The position numbers and the translations under genes are program-made. The notes under the pieces are model-generated. The model was not told the origin of the DNA, made no database searches, and worked only from the letters and a program-made list of their open reading frames with translations. Positions 48,645 to 61,998 of a stretch of 64,000 bases of DNA are shown here, in pieces; positions within the stretch are counted from its first letter, which is position 1, and each line of letters starts with the position of its first letter. Source of the stretch: Hepsetus odoe (Eukaryota > Chordata > Actinopteri > Characiformes > Hepsetidae); assembly GCA_017165825.1 (NCBI GenBank), contig CM029387.1, forward strand, positions 17,230,740-17,294,739. The letters are read 5' to 3'.

Positions 48645-51222
48645 TTATTCCCAGTAATATCGCAGGTACCAGATGGTCTCATTCTTCAGTTGTGGTCCAA
48701 ACAGAGGGTTTGCCTGAGCTAGTATTGCTACTAACCAACTGACACACAAGGAAACACGTAAAAAATAAAATCATAAATTTCTTATATTAAAAAACAGAGT
48801 CTTGAATTACATAAAAATGTGGTTTTGATGCTTCATCATTAACTGAAATGGAAAAAAAAAATGCAATCGTAAGGTCAATACTTGACAAAAACTTGTTTAT
48901 CTAAGCCCCCTTCTCACATACAATTTCAGCATTGTTGCACAAAATCTCTGAGCGCTAATAAAACTCTTTTTTGACGTTTGACCCGATGCATGTAAAAGTA
49001 TCTCAGAGGAACGAGAAATTGAAAATAAATACAAAATGGGGCAGTAGTTGGCCCCAGAATCGAAAGGTCATGGGTTCGAATCCCAGACCAGCAGGTTGCC
49101 CTGAGGCACCCTTGAGCAAGGTATCATCCCCATCACTGCTCCCTGGGGCACTTTCAATATAGCTGCCCCCTGCTGCACTTGTATGTAAGGCTGAAACACA
49201 GAGGAAGCTGTGCTACACAATGACAACACAGTCCCTTTCACTTCAAAATGATAAAGTCATTGCAATAAGGCCAAGGGCACGACTGGACATTCTATTTATT
49301 TGCCCATTTCTGCAAAATTAAACCGTTTAAACGTCAGCAAATGTCATTCAGAGCAGACTGATATGAAATACGATGTTCTAGATAACTTACTTCTCGTTTC
49401 ACAGCAGTGGTGAAAGGAACCAGACATTTGGAAAGCTTCTTAAAGCTCCTTTACAGAATAATGTCACATTAAACGGGAACAAATACCCTCTGGGAGGCCG
49501 GAAACATTATTTTATGACAGTCATGTGTTTGTGCTAACAGTTAACCATCTGTGTTTTGGAGCCCTGATGAGTTTTGTGAGGCAGATCCCTGGTCTCAGGT
49601 CATGATCTGTGTTTTCTTAGAGATTTTGTGTTGCTGTGACTCGGTCATGTGCTCGATGCTGCTGCCATGTTTTCTCTTCTGTGTTTTGTGTGGGTTGCAG
49701 TTTGTGCAGGTAGCTGTGTGTTGGCGTTCTTTTGCTAAATAAAGAGGGCAGTGAAACCCAACCAGAACATCTGAGAACACGTTTCTTTAGACAGACATAT
49801 TGGGAATCTTTTTTTAAGACTTATTTCATAGACATGTGGCTGCATGTCTGTTCTATGTGAAGGTATAATGACGCACATTTTCTAATTTTACAGATACAGA
49901 AATAAACAAATTTTTTGTGTGATAAGTGTGATATTTTGGTTTCAAGAGAGAGTCTCTTGCTTTAATGGACAGAATCATCTTCAGGATTGGCCTGTACTTG
50001 GATAAGAGCACATTTTAAACTTAGCTATGCTTTTTAACCTTAGGGTTTGAGAGCTCAACCTGTCTCTATGACTTCAGATTAGAGAATACAAGTAAAACAC
50101 CACCCACAGACACAAACAGGTGGGTCAGAATTCACATAAACAAGATTGTTTTTGAGATTACTTCAAATATATATTTAAATATTGGAAGAAGCCAGACTGT
50201 GCAATCTAGGAATCAAACCCAGACTGCCCCAACTAGGAATCAAAATGTATTTGATGTAAAAATGATAAAGTTTCATTGTACTCACAATAAATAACAACAG
50301 ACGGCTGTCAGCACCAGACTGGTAATGATGACGCTGGAAACGCACAAGAAAAATAAATGAGCACAGTGTTAAATAATATCAGCTTATACACATTTACGAC
50401 ATTGTTCAATCAAAGAGACGCTTCTTTTACAGTGATTTTTCACCCTATACCTTGTGTTTTCCTGGCCTGCTGCCTTATTTTAACCTGAAGAAGAATTTTG
50501 AAATGAGCTGATGAGCTGAACAATGCATGTTGAAGTTAAGAAATGAGTGACTAAAAAAGCAGAAGTGAGAAGACTGATCTATAAAAACGTAAACATGTAA
50601 AATAGATATGAAATTGAAGAGGTATCGCTGATACAGCAAGCAAAATCAGGGATCAGGATGTGTCCATCACAGTAAAGTGGGCGGGGCGTACGGTAGACAC
50701 GCCCATTCGGTTAGAGGGCATCAGTTTACTGATCTGTGCCAAACCAGTCTGTTAAAATGAATTTATCCATCTATCTATCTATCATATTAACACACTGGTG
50801 TTTCTGCTCGAAACCCTTCATTTTCTTTATTTTTGCTCTAATCGAACAGCCCTAATATAAAGAAACCTTCTGTTAAACACTAAATCTGAGGCCACTTGAA
50901 CGCTGCACGAGAGCCTCAGCCAGCGGTTCAGGCCTCGAATTAAACCGTACATTCGGAATTTAACCGACAAATACTTTAAAAAACACGTGCTACATATCTT
51001 CATAGTTAAAAGCACATGTATTTTATAAAGCTTGATGATTATTATTGCATATAAATGATATTAAAAAGCAGAAAGATGCTGATTTTTCCAGCGAGCGACG
51101 CTCTCAGTGAGTCCTTACCCTCGGTTCGGTCCTTTAGGCACAAAAAACGGAGCGACGACCCCCACCAGCCCCCACAGGATGGTGAAGCAGATCATTGGCA
51201 GCGCCAGGGAGTGAGAAACCAT
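48645..51222 (-). CDS. atp6v0e2: V-type H+-ATPase subunit e (e2 type), complete, three exons
   Basis: Small membrane subunit of the V0 proton-channel sector of the vacuolar ATPase. Coding exons in transcript order: 51119-51222, 50286-50333, 48645-48738. They sum to 246 nt and 81 residues, exactly the family length. Two hydrophobic helices are visible: LALPMICFTILWGLVGVV, then VIITSLVLTAVCCYLFWLVA. The invariant FVPKGPNRG loop lies between them, and the C-terminus NPLFGPQLKNETIWYLRYYWE-like tail is conserved. MVSHSLALP and WGLVGV resemble e2 more than e1. CCAAT boxes (ATTGG on +) at 51330-51334 and 51362-51366 suit a housekeeping promoter. A broken copy lies at 57.1-57.95 kb. Confidence 0.93.
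49036..49246 (+). mobile_element. tRNA-derived SINE (family A) in a V-ATPase e intron
   Basis: Head truncated. GGTTCGAATCCC B-box, CCTTGAGCAAGGTATC core and CACTTCAAAATG end. Confidence 0.75.
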
Positions 51223-51786
51223 GTCTGTGCGAATTAAGAGAGATAATTTTGTGTAAAACAGAAACGCAGGAGACACTCCGCAGCCCAACCGCCGGGATTT
51301 ACAGCACCGCGGACCGTTCCACGACTGTGATTGGACAGAAGGATTTGGCTGTACGAACATGATTGGTCAGAAACGCTGTCAATCTTACCGTGTGCGTGTT
51401 TTGAAAAATCCCCGGATTTTACTTCTTCACGCTCGAGCCTGAATGCCATTTTAGTGAATGAATGATGTAAAACTGAATTTAAAAGCAAACAATATTAAAT
51501 TTGAATAAATAATCCAGAAGAGTTCTTGAGAAAAGAACAGTCAGTCTTTGTTCCCAACTTCATTTGTTTACATGTAGCACACTCTGTTCCCTTTATTTGC
51601 ATTATTTGCATTATTGTGTGTGTATTTTATTGTTTAGTTACTGTTAAGAGAGACTAACTGTCCTGCTGCTAAAGCTGTTTCTATATCATGTAGAATCTAA
51701 AGTCACACCAGTTACTAGATGGAAAAAAAGGAAGCTAAATTTGCAGCAGTTATTATTTTAACATTACTATAACAAATATATAATTA

Positions 51787-52048
51787 GGGGCAGCGGTGGC
51801 CTAGTGGTTAGGGAGTTGGCCCCGCATCAGAAGATTGTGGGTTCGATTCCCTCAAAAAATAGGTTGCCCTGAGGTACCCCTGAGCAAGGTACCGTCCCCG
51901 TCACTGCTCCCCGGGCGCTTTCAATAGCTGCCCACTGCTGCACGGGTTTGAGTGTGCATGGGTAAAATGCAGAGGTCCAATTTCGTTGTGGTTCATGTGC
52001 GCTGTGCCGTGACCTCGCAATGACAAGGGTAGTCACTTTCACTTTCAA
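51787..52048 (+). mobile_element. tRNA-derived SINE (family A), best-preserved copy
   Basis: Exact A-box TGGCCTAGTGG and B-box GGTTCGATTCC, core CCTGAGCAAGGTACCGTCCC, and tail AGTCACTTTCACTTTC. It can serve as the reference copy for the family. Confidence 0.85.
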
Positions 52049-52506
52049 TAAAAATGAAGTCATGCTTCATTAAAAGGTCACTTCATTTGTTTTTATTGTT
52101 CCCAGTGGGCAGCCACACATTTCCTCATTGGCTTCTGTCCCCACATCAGGTTTATTACAGCTTATTTTACAGCTGCTTGAATATTTCCTTCTCATTCGAG
52201 AACAAGCCCTTCATCAGGTAGGACTGCAGAGAGCCAGTATCACATTTTAAAAAATGTATTATAAAATAATTACTAGTTGACTTTTCTACCAGAAGTTCAC
52301 AATAAACTGAGCATTTATTCACCATAATTTTAGCTTCCATTGAAAGAGGTGTTTAATTTATGGACTTTTGGAGAAAATCCATTCGGAGGATTTTATTGAC
52401 TTGCTGATATTTTAGTTTTCATTCCTCAGTTTTAACTAGAAAAGGTCTCTTCTTGAGGCAGGTTTTCAAACCCTCGGACCCCCGAGTCAGCGCTGCTGGG
52501 ATCACC

Positions 52507-55500
52507 ATGGAAACGGTCTCTGTCCTCCTGTTTCTCCTCCTTGCAGGTATTTGGAGAATCTGTGGCAAGTTTCTGCTCTTCCATGTCCTAACAGTACAAA
52601 ACAGACAGTTAAAGTTAGTAAAGTAAGTCTAAACTGTAGCACGGTACTGTTTTACCACTTCACAATTTACTGCATCTGATGCGCAGCTAAAGCCTCATTT
52701 TGTTCCATCTGGACTCAAAACTTGGGCTGACAATCAGCAGCTTTAAACCTTATAAGTGAAAAAAAAAAACAAAAAAAACTTTTTCTAAATTTTTTCAAAT
52801 CTGTGCTTTGGACTAAATAATATGTTTTCTTGTGCAACCCTTCATAACAACAAACAATAAACAATTAACTAACCCAAACATCAAATTACTAACGTGTTCA
52901 GGTTACAGTATTTTCTCCTTTCAGGTTAAGCACAGCCCTGAATGTAGTCCTGCTCCGTTAACTGGAGAGTTTGTATTTCCACAGTGGTTTCTCCTGCAGC
53001 TCACACTCCTCTCAGAACTTTCCATCTCATTGAGAAGAAAATGAATTACACTGAAGCTCGAGCAGCTTGCAGAGAAAACTACACTGACCTGGTGACTGTG
53101 TACAGTGATGAAGACAACGCTGCACTGACTGATCTGACTGGTGCCAGTTCAGCCTGGATTGGTCTCTATTGCAGTGTTAAATGGTCGAATGGTGATGATG
53201 CTACATTCAGTAAACTGACAGGAGACTGTGGGACAGGGTCCTGCTGTGCTGCTATGAAGGCTGATGGTTCATGGGAAAGTCTTCCATGCACAGAGAGAAG
53301 AAACTTCATGTGTTATAAAAAAGGTAACTGACTATTCACTATATAAACTTTGTGTGCATGAACTCTATATTAGTACAATCAGCTTCAGCTCTTCCTGTAT
53401 CTTTATTCTAGCTGCTTAAATTTTATTTTTCCCCTCAAAGTTTGTGTCTTTTTGTTCCAAAATATTTTAAGTTCACAAGTTTTTAAACCTCCCCTTTAAA
53501 ATGCCCAGACTGATCCTAGTAAATGGCATCACAACAACTGACCACTTTAACCAACCAATCAGCTTCACTGTGTTTTTTTTCCTCCACAGAGGCCACTGAC
53601 CTCAGCTTTCATTTAATCCTGGAGCCTCTGACCTGGTATGAAGCTCAGAGTTACTGCAGGAGGAACTTCACTGATATGGTCAGTATCAGAGATCAGAACC
53701 AGAATGACGCAGTGAAGATTAAAGGGATGAACAGCAGCTTCTCGTTCTGGATCGGGCTGCTGAGAGATGACTGGGAGTGGGCTGATGGAGGAAACTCTAC
53801 CTACAGAAACTGGTCGAGTGGTCAGCCTCGATTATCAACAGACTGTGTAACACTGAGAAACGGGAAATGGGAAACAAAACCATACAGTAGTAATGTTTCT
53901 GCTCTGTGTTACAGCAGTAAGTTTTGACTTCCTAACTCTTATTCTCACAGTGTTCAGTAAAATAAAAGTTAAAACAAGTAATGCACCACAGCATGTCAAA
54001 TGTAAAAAAAAGAAACATTTCATAGGATAGATCAGCTTCACATGAATCAAATAAGAGTGTTACTGAGTCCTTAGACATTAAGTTATTTTAACTAACCACA
54101 GTTATTTGTGATTAGTGAATAAGATCATGGTGAATATGTTACGGTGTGATCAACTCCGAACACAGAGAGCCAAACTCATTACCGTCTCAATCGCTGCTCC
54201 TACCACAGCGGTCTGACTCCCCATAGTGGCTGGGCGGGAACGGGCTATTCATTTAGAAATTGGGTCTTATAAAACAAAAAGAAAAGAAAATCAAACTTTT
54301 AATATTAGGCATTAATACTTAATAAGTGAAAGTGACTATATGTCATTGTGAAACACAGAACAGCAGCACAAGGAAACGCAGCCTCCGCATTTCACCCGCA
54401 CACACCTGCAGCAGGGGTCAGCTATTTAAAGCACCCGGGGAGCAGTGATGGGGATGGTACCTTGCCCAAGGGTACCTCAGGGCATCCTTCTGGTCTGGGA
54501 TTCAAACCCACAACCTTCCAATCCTGGGGCCTAGTCCCTAAACTCTAGGCACTTATTTATTTGTGAACTAAGTTCATAAAGTTCACTTAGAGGTGTGTTT
54601 ACATACTGTGTCCTAAATCACATCCACAAGTCCAGAGCTGGATGTAATTTGAGGTGACTAGGGGAAATGTTGGGGATGGATTTACGGAAATAGAATATTT
54701 TTTCAACATTTATTTATTTTTTTTAATGTTATATTTTATATAATTTTCCCGAAATATTAATTTCAGAATGTTTCTATTGGGTTCACAGTACAAAAAGTCA
54801 TGACTTTACAGGCTCTCCTATTCTCTCATCAGCAGCTCTGCAGTAATTCTCTGTTTCAGCTCCGACTCAGCAGCATGTCAGAAATGAAAAAGAAGCTACT
54901 GTGAACACATAAACTCATCTGAAAGTGTTTTTTTTTGCCCTTATAATCATTACATATTTAGCGACTGTAGTTGTAGACTGTAGACTGTAGTTTGTTGATC
55001 GCTGTTATTTCAGATCAATATATTTTCATTAGATTTTTTAATAATTTTACAGCTCAACAAGCAGAAATGTGAACAGTCTGGCATTTCAGTTAAAGGGCAA
55101 TTTTGTGGTTACTACTTATCTTTACATATGTAGAAACTGCTTTTTTAAACTGATCACAGTTAATTATGATGATCAAAAATAGAAAAACCAAAGACATTCC
55201 CAGTCACTCTCTCAATAGTCAGTTTCATAGCCACTTGTCCGAAGTAGGGTTATGGAGGGTGTTGGAGCCTATCCCAGCTCTGACAGGGCAAAAGGCCCTG
55301 GACAAGTTGCCACTCCGTCCCATACCTAGGGGACCATTTAGTATCTTTAATCCACCTGACTCATGTCTTGGGACGGTGAAAGGAAAGCAGAGCACCTAGA
55401 GGCAACCCATGCAGAGAACATGCAACTCCACACAGAAAGGACCCGGACCGCCCTGCCTGGGAATCGAACCCAGGACCTTTTCGCTGTGAGGCGACGGCGC

Positions 55501-56294
55501 TACCCGAGTTTCCTAGTCTTCCTAGCTGTTAGATTTTAAAACAATTTGCAGCTCAACAAACAGCTGGGCTGAGGTATAGAGATATATAAAATGCTTTCCA
55601 GATGTTACAGTCAGATGTGCAGTTATGTTTTGATTTGCAGATGATGAAAATGTCTTGAATTTAAAAAAACTCCTGGTCACACAGCGAGTCAAACTCAGGA
55701 CCCCTAATGTTTCTCACTGCTACTCATTTACTTCTCAGTTCTTCTGATTGTTCTCAGACTGTAAAAAGTCTCTCGGTTTGAATGGCTTCATCATCGGCTT
55801 CATCCTTTTCACATCTACTCAAACTACATCCACCTGGTCACTGTGTATTGGAGTGAATGGAGCGCTTACAACACACCTAATGCTAACCTTATGTGTCTTT
55901 TCTTTCACTCTAAAACACTCTCTCCTGTTTTCCTCTCTCAGTATCCATCCTTATCAGTGATGGGAACATGACCTGGGACGGCGCTCTGGACTACTGTAAG
56001 AAAGATAACAGGAAGGGTCTCCTGCGCATTGAGTCTGACCTGGACCAGAAACTGCTGGAGAATGAGCTGAAGAGGAGGGGTGTCTCTGGACCTCTGTGGG
56101 TGGGGTTCGGACAGCAACGACTTTCTGACCTGTTGAAGTCGTCCAGTAAGCTGTCTCTGGCACCCTGGACCAACCGGACTGGAGTGAGACGGCAAAAACC
56201 TCCATCAACTCTCAGTGGGGCCACTGAAGAAGAGGAGGAAGCATACAGAACAGTAACGGATGTTTCTGCTCTCAGAGCCGTGTGTGAGGTGTAA
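52507..56294 (+). CDS. Secreted tandem C-type-lectin-domain protein 1 (three CTLDs)
   Basis: Four exons, 52507-52546, 52985-53323, 53590-53916 and 55942-56294, join in phase 1 throughout into 352 residues. Exon 1 is a signal peptide (METVSVLLFLLLA). CTLD A has AWIGLY and WSNGDD. CTLD B has WYEAQSYCRRNFTDMVSI, FWIGLLRDDWEWADGG and ALCY. The third CTLD keeps MTWDGALDYC, LWVGFG and a final cysteine, but lacks the inner cysteine pair. It ends VCEV then TAA with no membrane segment. Neither EPN/QPD nor WND is present, so calcium-dependent sugar binding is unlikely. The domain pattern is like fish proteins labelled macrophage mannose receptor-like or CLEC20A-like; I do not assign a symbol. Compared with the other A-type copies in the cluster, CTLD A is missing two residues after AWIGLY. 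Confidence 0.82.
54327..54549 (-). mobile_element. tRNA-derived SINE (family A) in lectin gene 1 intron
   Basis: Reversed: AGTGAAAGTGACTATATG tail, GGTACCTTGCCCAAGGGTACC core and GGGATTCAAACCC B-box. Confidence 0.75.
55205..55510 (-). mobile_element. Family C repeat, near full length, reversed
   Basis: The right end reads as a tRNA-like head on the minus strand (CTGGGTTCGATTCCC). The body contains the GAACATGCAACTCCACACAG motif, and the left end has the CACTTGTCC tail complement. The head makes this a third tRNA-derived SINE family, or a SINE fused to a LINE tail. Confidence 0.6.
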
Positions 56295-56734
56295 CAACCA
56301 AAAGAGTTTTCTCAGTTCTGGAAGAACAGAGCGCGGCACAGTTTAATAATGTGCAGCCATCGCAGCAGGTGATTTAGCAGAAAAAAATTTAAATGCAAAA
56401 AGTGTGGACGTTCAGTCACTAATGGTGCAGCTCGTACACACCACAGTTTCATGCTTGCCAAAATGCATTGAGCTTCTCATGCTAATAAGGAAGATTTTTG
56501 CGGAGTAATGTTCCTACATAATCGTTAAGAGTGTTTTTCACTCTTTGAGTGCAGCCCTGGTTACCCAGGTTGTAGTGGAGGATGGGTTTCCCCTCTGAGT
56601 CCTGATTTCAGTGCCTCTTTCTGTGTTAGCTTGGTAGTTATTGTGCTCTGGATGACACAACAGCTGAACAAGATGATGAAGTCATGTTTCTCGTGTTGTG
56701 CAGCTTTTCCACTAAGTGTGTGTGTGAGTGTGTC

Positions 56735-56850
56735 CGCCCTGTGATGGACACTCGACCTGTCCAGGGTGTTTCCCTACTTTTCACCCTGTGAGAGCTGGGA
56801 CAGACTTCAGCACCAGCCATGATGTTAATCAAGACAAGCGGCTAAGAAAA
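56735..56850 (+). mobile_element. Family C repeat tail
   Basis: GATGGACACTCGACCTGTCC through AAGACAAGCGGCTAAG, followed by GAGTGAGAG. Confidence 0.6.
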
Positions 56851-57142
56851 TGAGTGAGAGAGAGAATTACAAAAGAGATCTGATTAGATAAACCCCTGCT
56901 GAAGTCTTATTAAAGCCTGCTGTGAAATAATAACGTTTCCTTAGAAAAGACACATTAAAAAGACTCACATCTTAAACTCTTCCCCCCTAAAGACCAAGTT
57001 GTTGATGTAGATTTAGACACCAAACACAGCCACATTACGTTCCATGATTTGGTCCCTTTAATAAAAAAGTGAATTATTTATTGAACACTGAATTAAAATA
57101 ATAATTGTTAATTGCAAACTATTTGGATGATCTTTATTTTAT

Positions 57143-57950
57143 TTTATTCCCAGTGATATCCCAGATGGTCTCATTCTTCAGCTGTGGTCCAAACAGAGGA
57201 CTGAGCTAGAATTGCTCATTGACACTCAAACAAACAGCTGTAAAGAGATGCACTGCTTATTTTAGTAGAATCTTCCTTATTTATTTTGCAGAACAGAGAT
57301 TTTGATGCTTCATGGTTAATAATCATGCAAAACACTAATTAAATATGTAATTTTGATGCTATGTGGCAAATGTAAGACTGAAACAATGGAATAAAGTTTT
57401 CAATTTTGCATATTTGTGTCGTGTTGATCACATTTCTGCAGTTTAACGAGTGTTTAAAGAGAGAAAATTATTCTCCTTATATTCACACGTTAAGGATCCC
57501 TGACTTAGCTGAACAAACATTATGAGGCCCCTGATCTCATATAATAATCCAGGTTTAGTTCCAGTATTATATTGTTATATTATTATTCTGTTCTTGTGAC
57601 TGCCATCATGTGCTCATTGAAGCTTTGTGTTTTCTTTTCCAATTCTGTGTGTGTTGCAGTTTATAAATGTGGCCACAAGGTGGCTATAAAAAGGCCAGTG
57701 ATGCTCAGTCAGAGAGAGAGTGGTGCTGAGCACTCTCATTTTCATATCTGACTGTCATCAGTGTGACTGTCAGCACCAGACTGGGAATGATGATACTGGA
57801 AACACAATGGGATTTAAAACTGAAGCATTAAGGCTAATTTTGTAGATGCCTGTTGAGCTCTATGGGTTTAGTGTGAGTTCTCTCTCAGTTTGGTCTCTTA
57901 GGCACAAGAACAGGGTCGACAACCGCAACCAGCCTCCCTGGATAATGAAT
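57143..57950 (-). pseudogene. Decayed duplicate of the V-ATPase e subunit gene
   Basis: Three blocks in the same order and strand as the intact gene: an exon 3 copy at about 57143-57232, an exon 2 copy at about 57760-57805 and an exon 1 copy at about 57889-57947. Relative to the intact gene, the exon 3 copy has deletions of about 7 and 5 nt that break the frame, and the exon 1 block lacks a usable reading frame. Flanking intron-like sequence also matches (for example GGTCCCTTTAA near 57050 and 48460). It is a relic of a segmental duplication, not a retrocopy, because intron sequence is retained. Confidence 0.8.
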
Positions 57951-58859
57951 CCCAGTTTAGAATCCAGCTTCAGCTCAAAGCTTAGACCAGTTAGATGAGC
58001 CTGACACCAACTATTTGCATATCCTGCATTTTTTCCCCGTTTTGCTTGTGGTCTGTATTTCCTGGTGTGCCTTCCTTTCTGAATGTGTGTCTCTTTTATG
58101 TTGAATTTAAATGATCAGTCCAGTTCATCTACTTCAGTTCAGTCCACTTTTGTATTATTTACTGTATTTGAATTCACAGAGTACATAATTCTCTATAAAT
58201 GATCCCCTATTTGATTCTGTCTGTCTATTTATGTGTTTATGTGGATTCATACTTTTGCCATGAAGGCGTTTGGTAGATGTTTTGTTGTTTGAATTCCTTC
58301 TCGTTGCTCCGACTCACATTTGTTTATTGGTTTCTGCCCATTTTTCCCAGTGACATCAGCAGTCTGAGTTTATCACGGCTGCTTTTTGAATATTTCCATC
58401 CCATTCAGCAACACGTCCTTCATCAGGTATGACTGCAGGTGTACATGTGTTCTGTATTTCTTTATGTCACTGTTGGGGGAAAAATTTTCTCTGTCCATTT
58501 TCAACAAAATTGATAATCATTGTTTGAACATGAAAGTATGTCTTGTGTCAAACTTTCATGACCAATGGACAGAAAACTGGAGGAAAGTATTTTACATTCA
58601 CTTTCAGTAACAGTTGAGAAGGTTATTTGCTTTTATGTAAAACTTCCATTTTGAAAACATGTAAATGTAGAAAACCTTCTATTTTTATCAATCTAATTAT
58701 TTATTTATTTGTTTGACTTTAATCGGCTGTCTTTTATGTCGGGAGTTCATGATGACTGGAGCATTTCTTAACCTTTACATTAACATCCACAAAACGTTAT
58801 GGATGCTTACTTCTATTTTCAAATCCCAAAGGCTACCACTGGGAGTGTTTGGCGTAACC

Positions 58860-61800
58860 ATGGAAACCATATCCCTCCTTCTCCTCCTCCTCCTTCTCTC
58901 AGGTAAAGTGTTTTAAATCTGAATATCTGGAGACTCTGTGAGCCACACCCTGACCTTCATCATCATAAACACGCTCCTCTATCTATTCATGTCCTCTAAC
59001 CGAACGTACTAGAGATGAGTCCGAGTTTGCGTCTCAGGTGAAAACATGCTAGAGAGGTAATAAAAGGTCACTTAAGACAGAAAGGAACAACAGTCATCTC
59101 ACATGTTTTTGATAAATTAACAAGTTCAATTTCTTCCTCATTTGACTTTATCAAAGCAGTTTCTTCACTTTCTTTTCTTTTTTCAAGCTCTTTTCCTCCT
59201 CAACTCCTCCGCCTCTTTGAGTTTTACAACACACAGTCTCTAACATTAAACTAAACTGATCGTGTTCTTCATCACTCACTGATCTGGATCCAAAAAAGTT
59301 CTTTCAGATTAAAAATCTTATAAAGGTATATAGAACTGTATATAGAACTGTAATTTTCTTTCTTGCTACATTAATGGGAAAATTGCTTTTTCCACAGTGG
59401 TTTCTCCTGCAGCTCACACTCCTCTCAGAACTTTCCATCTCATTGAGAAGAAAATGAATCAGACTGAAGCTCGAGCAGCTTGCAGAGAAAACTACACTGA
59501 CCTGGTGACTGTGTACAGTGATGAAGACAACGCTGCACTGACTAATCTGACTGGTACCAGTTCAGCCTGGATTGGTCTCTATCGCAGTAACTCCAGTGTT
59601 AAATGGTCGAATGGTGATGATGTTACATTCAGTAATCTGACAGGAGACTGTGGGACAGAGCCCTGCTGTGCTACTATGATGGCTGATGGTTCATGGGAAA
59701 GTCTTCCATGCACAGAGAGAAGAAACTTCATGTGTTATAAAGAAGGTAACTGACTATTCACTATATAAACTTTGTTTACATGAACTGAATATTATCTGAA
59801 TATTATCTATCAGCTTCAACTCTTCCTGTATCTTTATTCTAGCTGCTTATATTTTACTTTTCCCCTCAAAGTTTGTGTTTCGCTGTACCTGTTTCGCTGT
59901 TTCCCTGCTATACACAACGTACAGCAGGGAGCAGCCATATCCAGCACCCAGGGAGCAGTGATGGGTACGGTACCTTGCTCAAGGGTACCTACTGGTTCAG
60001 GATACAAACCCACAACCTTCTGATCCTTAGACTTAGCCCTTTATCATTAGGTCACCACTCCCCTTAGCAGAAGTGGTTGGGGGATGTACCGAGCATCAGT
60101 TGTTTTCATGCTCAAATGTATCATGTGAGAAGTCAAGCAGCCAAAACTGGGACCCAGAGCGGCCGCTGTACCTCGTAGTGCTGCAATCACTGATGTTTAC
60201 TTTTCACTGGTACTTAATAATGTTACATATAAAATTTTCATCTCTAATTTCTCCTAACACAGTACACAGAACTTTAAACACATTCCATCTAATTCTGTCA
60301 TCTGTGCGGCTGCGTTAACTGGACATTTTTTTCACAGTCAATCCTCTAGTGATCCAAATTCGTCTCAGAACTTTCCATCTCATTGAGAAGAAAATGAATC
60401 AGACTGAAGCTCGAGCAGCTTGCAGAGAAAACTACACTGACCTGGTGACTGTGTACAGTGATGAAGACCACGCTGCACTGACTAATCTGACTGGTACCAG
60501 TTCAGCCTGGATTGGTCTCTATCGCAGCAACTCCAGTGTTAAATGGTCGAATGGTGATGATGTTACATTCAGTAATCTGACAGGAGACTGTGGGACAGGG
60601 CCCTGCTGTGCTGCTATGAAGGCTGATGGTTCATGGGAAAGTCTTTACTGCACAGAGAGAAGAAACTTCATGTGTTATAAAGAAGGTAACTGACTATTCA
60701 CTATATAAACTTTGTTTACATGAACTCTATATTAGTACAATCAGCTTCAGCTCTTCCTGTATCTTTATTCTAGCTGCTTAAATTTTACTTTTCCCCTCAA
60801 AGTTTGTGTTTCGCTGTTCCAAAATATTTTTAGTTCATAAGTTTTTAAACCTCCCCTTTAAAATGCCCAGGCTGATCCTAGTAAATGGCATCAAACAACT
60901 GACCACTTTAACCAACCAATCAGCTTCACTGTGTTTTTTTTCCTCCACAGATGCCACTGACCTCAGCTTTCATTTAATCCTGGAGCCTCTGACCTGGTAT
61001 GAAGCTCAGAGTTACTGCAGGGAGAACTTCACTGATCTGGTCAGTATCAGAGATCAGAACCAGAATGAAGCAGTGAAGATTAAAGGGATGAACAGCAGCT
61101 TCTCGTTCTGGATCGGGCTGCTGAGAGATGACTGGGAGTGGGCTGATGGAGGAAGCTCTGCCTACAGAAACTGGTCGAGTGATCAACCTCGATCAACACC
61201 ATCAGACTGTGCAGTGCTGAGAAATGGCAGCCTGGAAACAAGGCCATGCAGTAACGTTAGTTCTGCTCTGTGTTACCGCAGTGAGTCATCATACATTAGA
61301 CTCTCTTATTCTCTCAACAAGAACTCTGTGATTCTCTGTGTAACACACAACAGTATTGTAACGGTCTGGCGCCAGTAGAGGGCGCCCTGCTCTGATTGTG
61401 CACACCTGGGCTTGGGTGCCAGGTGTGCCTCATTGGGGGCTGGCGTTATAAGCCCCAGTGAATCGTAGCAGGGCGCTGGTCATTCTGTGTGCGCACTGTG
61501 ATTACTCAGGTTATGGTTTACATTTGTTACTTTGGTTAATATGTTTAGTCCTGTTCACGTTATCCGTCATTAAAGTCCAGTACGAAGTTCTCGGCTCTGC
61601 GTTGGTGTCCAGCCCTCAACACCACACCGTGACAAGTGTGATGTGAAAAAGATCATAATAACAATCTCTATTGTTTGGATAAAACCTTAGATAACAGCAG
61701 CTGCCCAAAGATAAAATACAAATATAAAGAAAAGAGTATATAGAAGCGTTTAAAGACATCTGAAAGTGTATATTAAACCTTTTTTGAGAAGTTTTTGACA

Positions 61801-61953
61801 AAATTTACAGAATTGAAATGATCCAGTCTGAAGTCTGAATTGTTGACGGTGGTTATTTTACTCTTTGTGTGGTAAAAACCAGTCATGACAATAAAGATGC
61901 AAGAAGTTAAGAAAATGTTCAGATTTATGTTGAGAAATAACTCTCCAGGAAAG

Positions 61954-61998
<45 letters not shown>

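Noticed and set aside
51787..51860. Possible tRNA gene (A-box and B-box present)
   Set aside because: The box pair belongs to the SINE head; the same head with the same 3' body recurs many times in the window and no clover-leaf acceptor pairing is evident.
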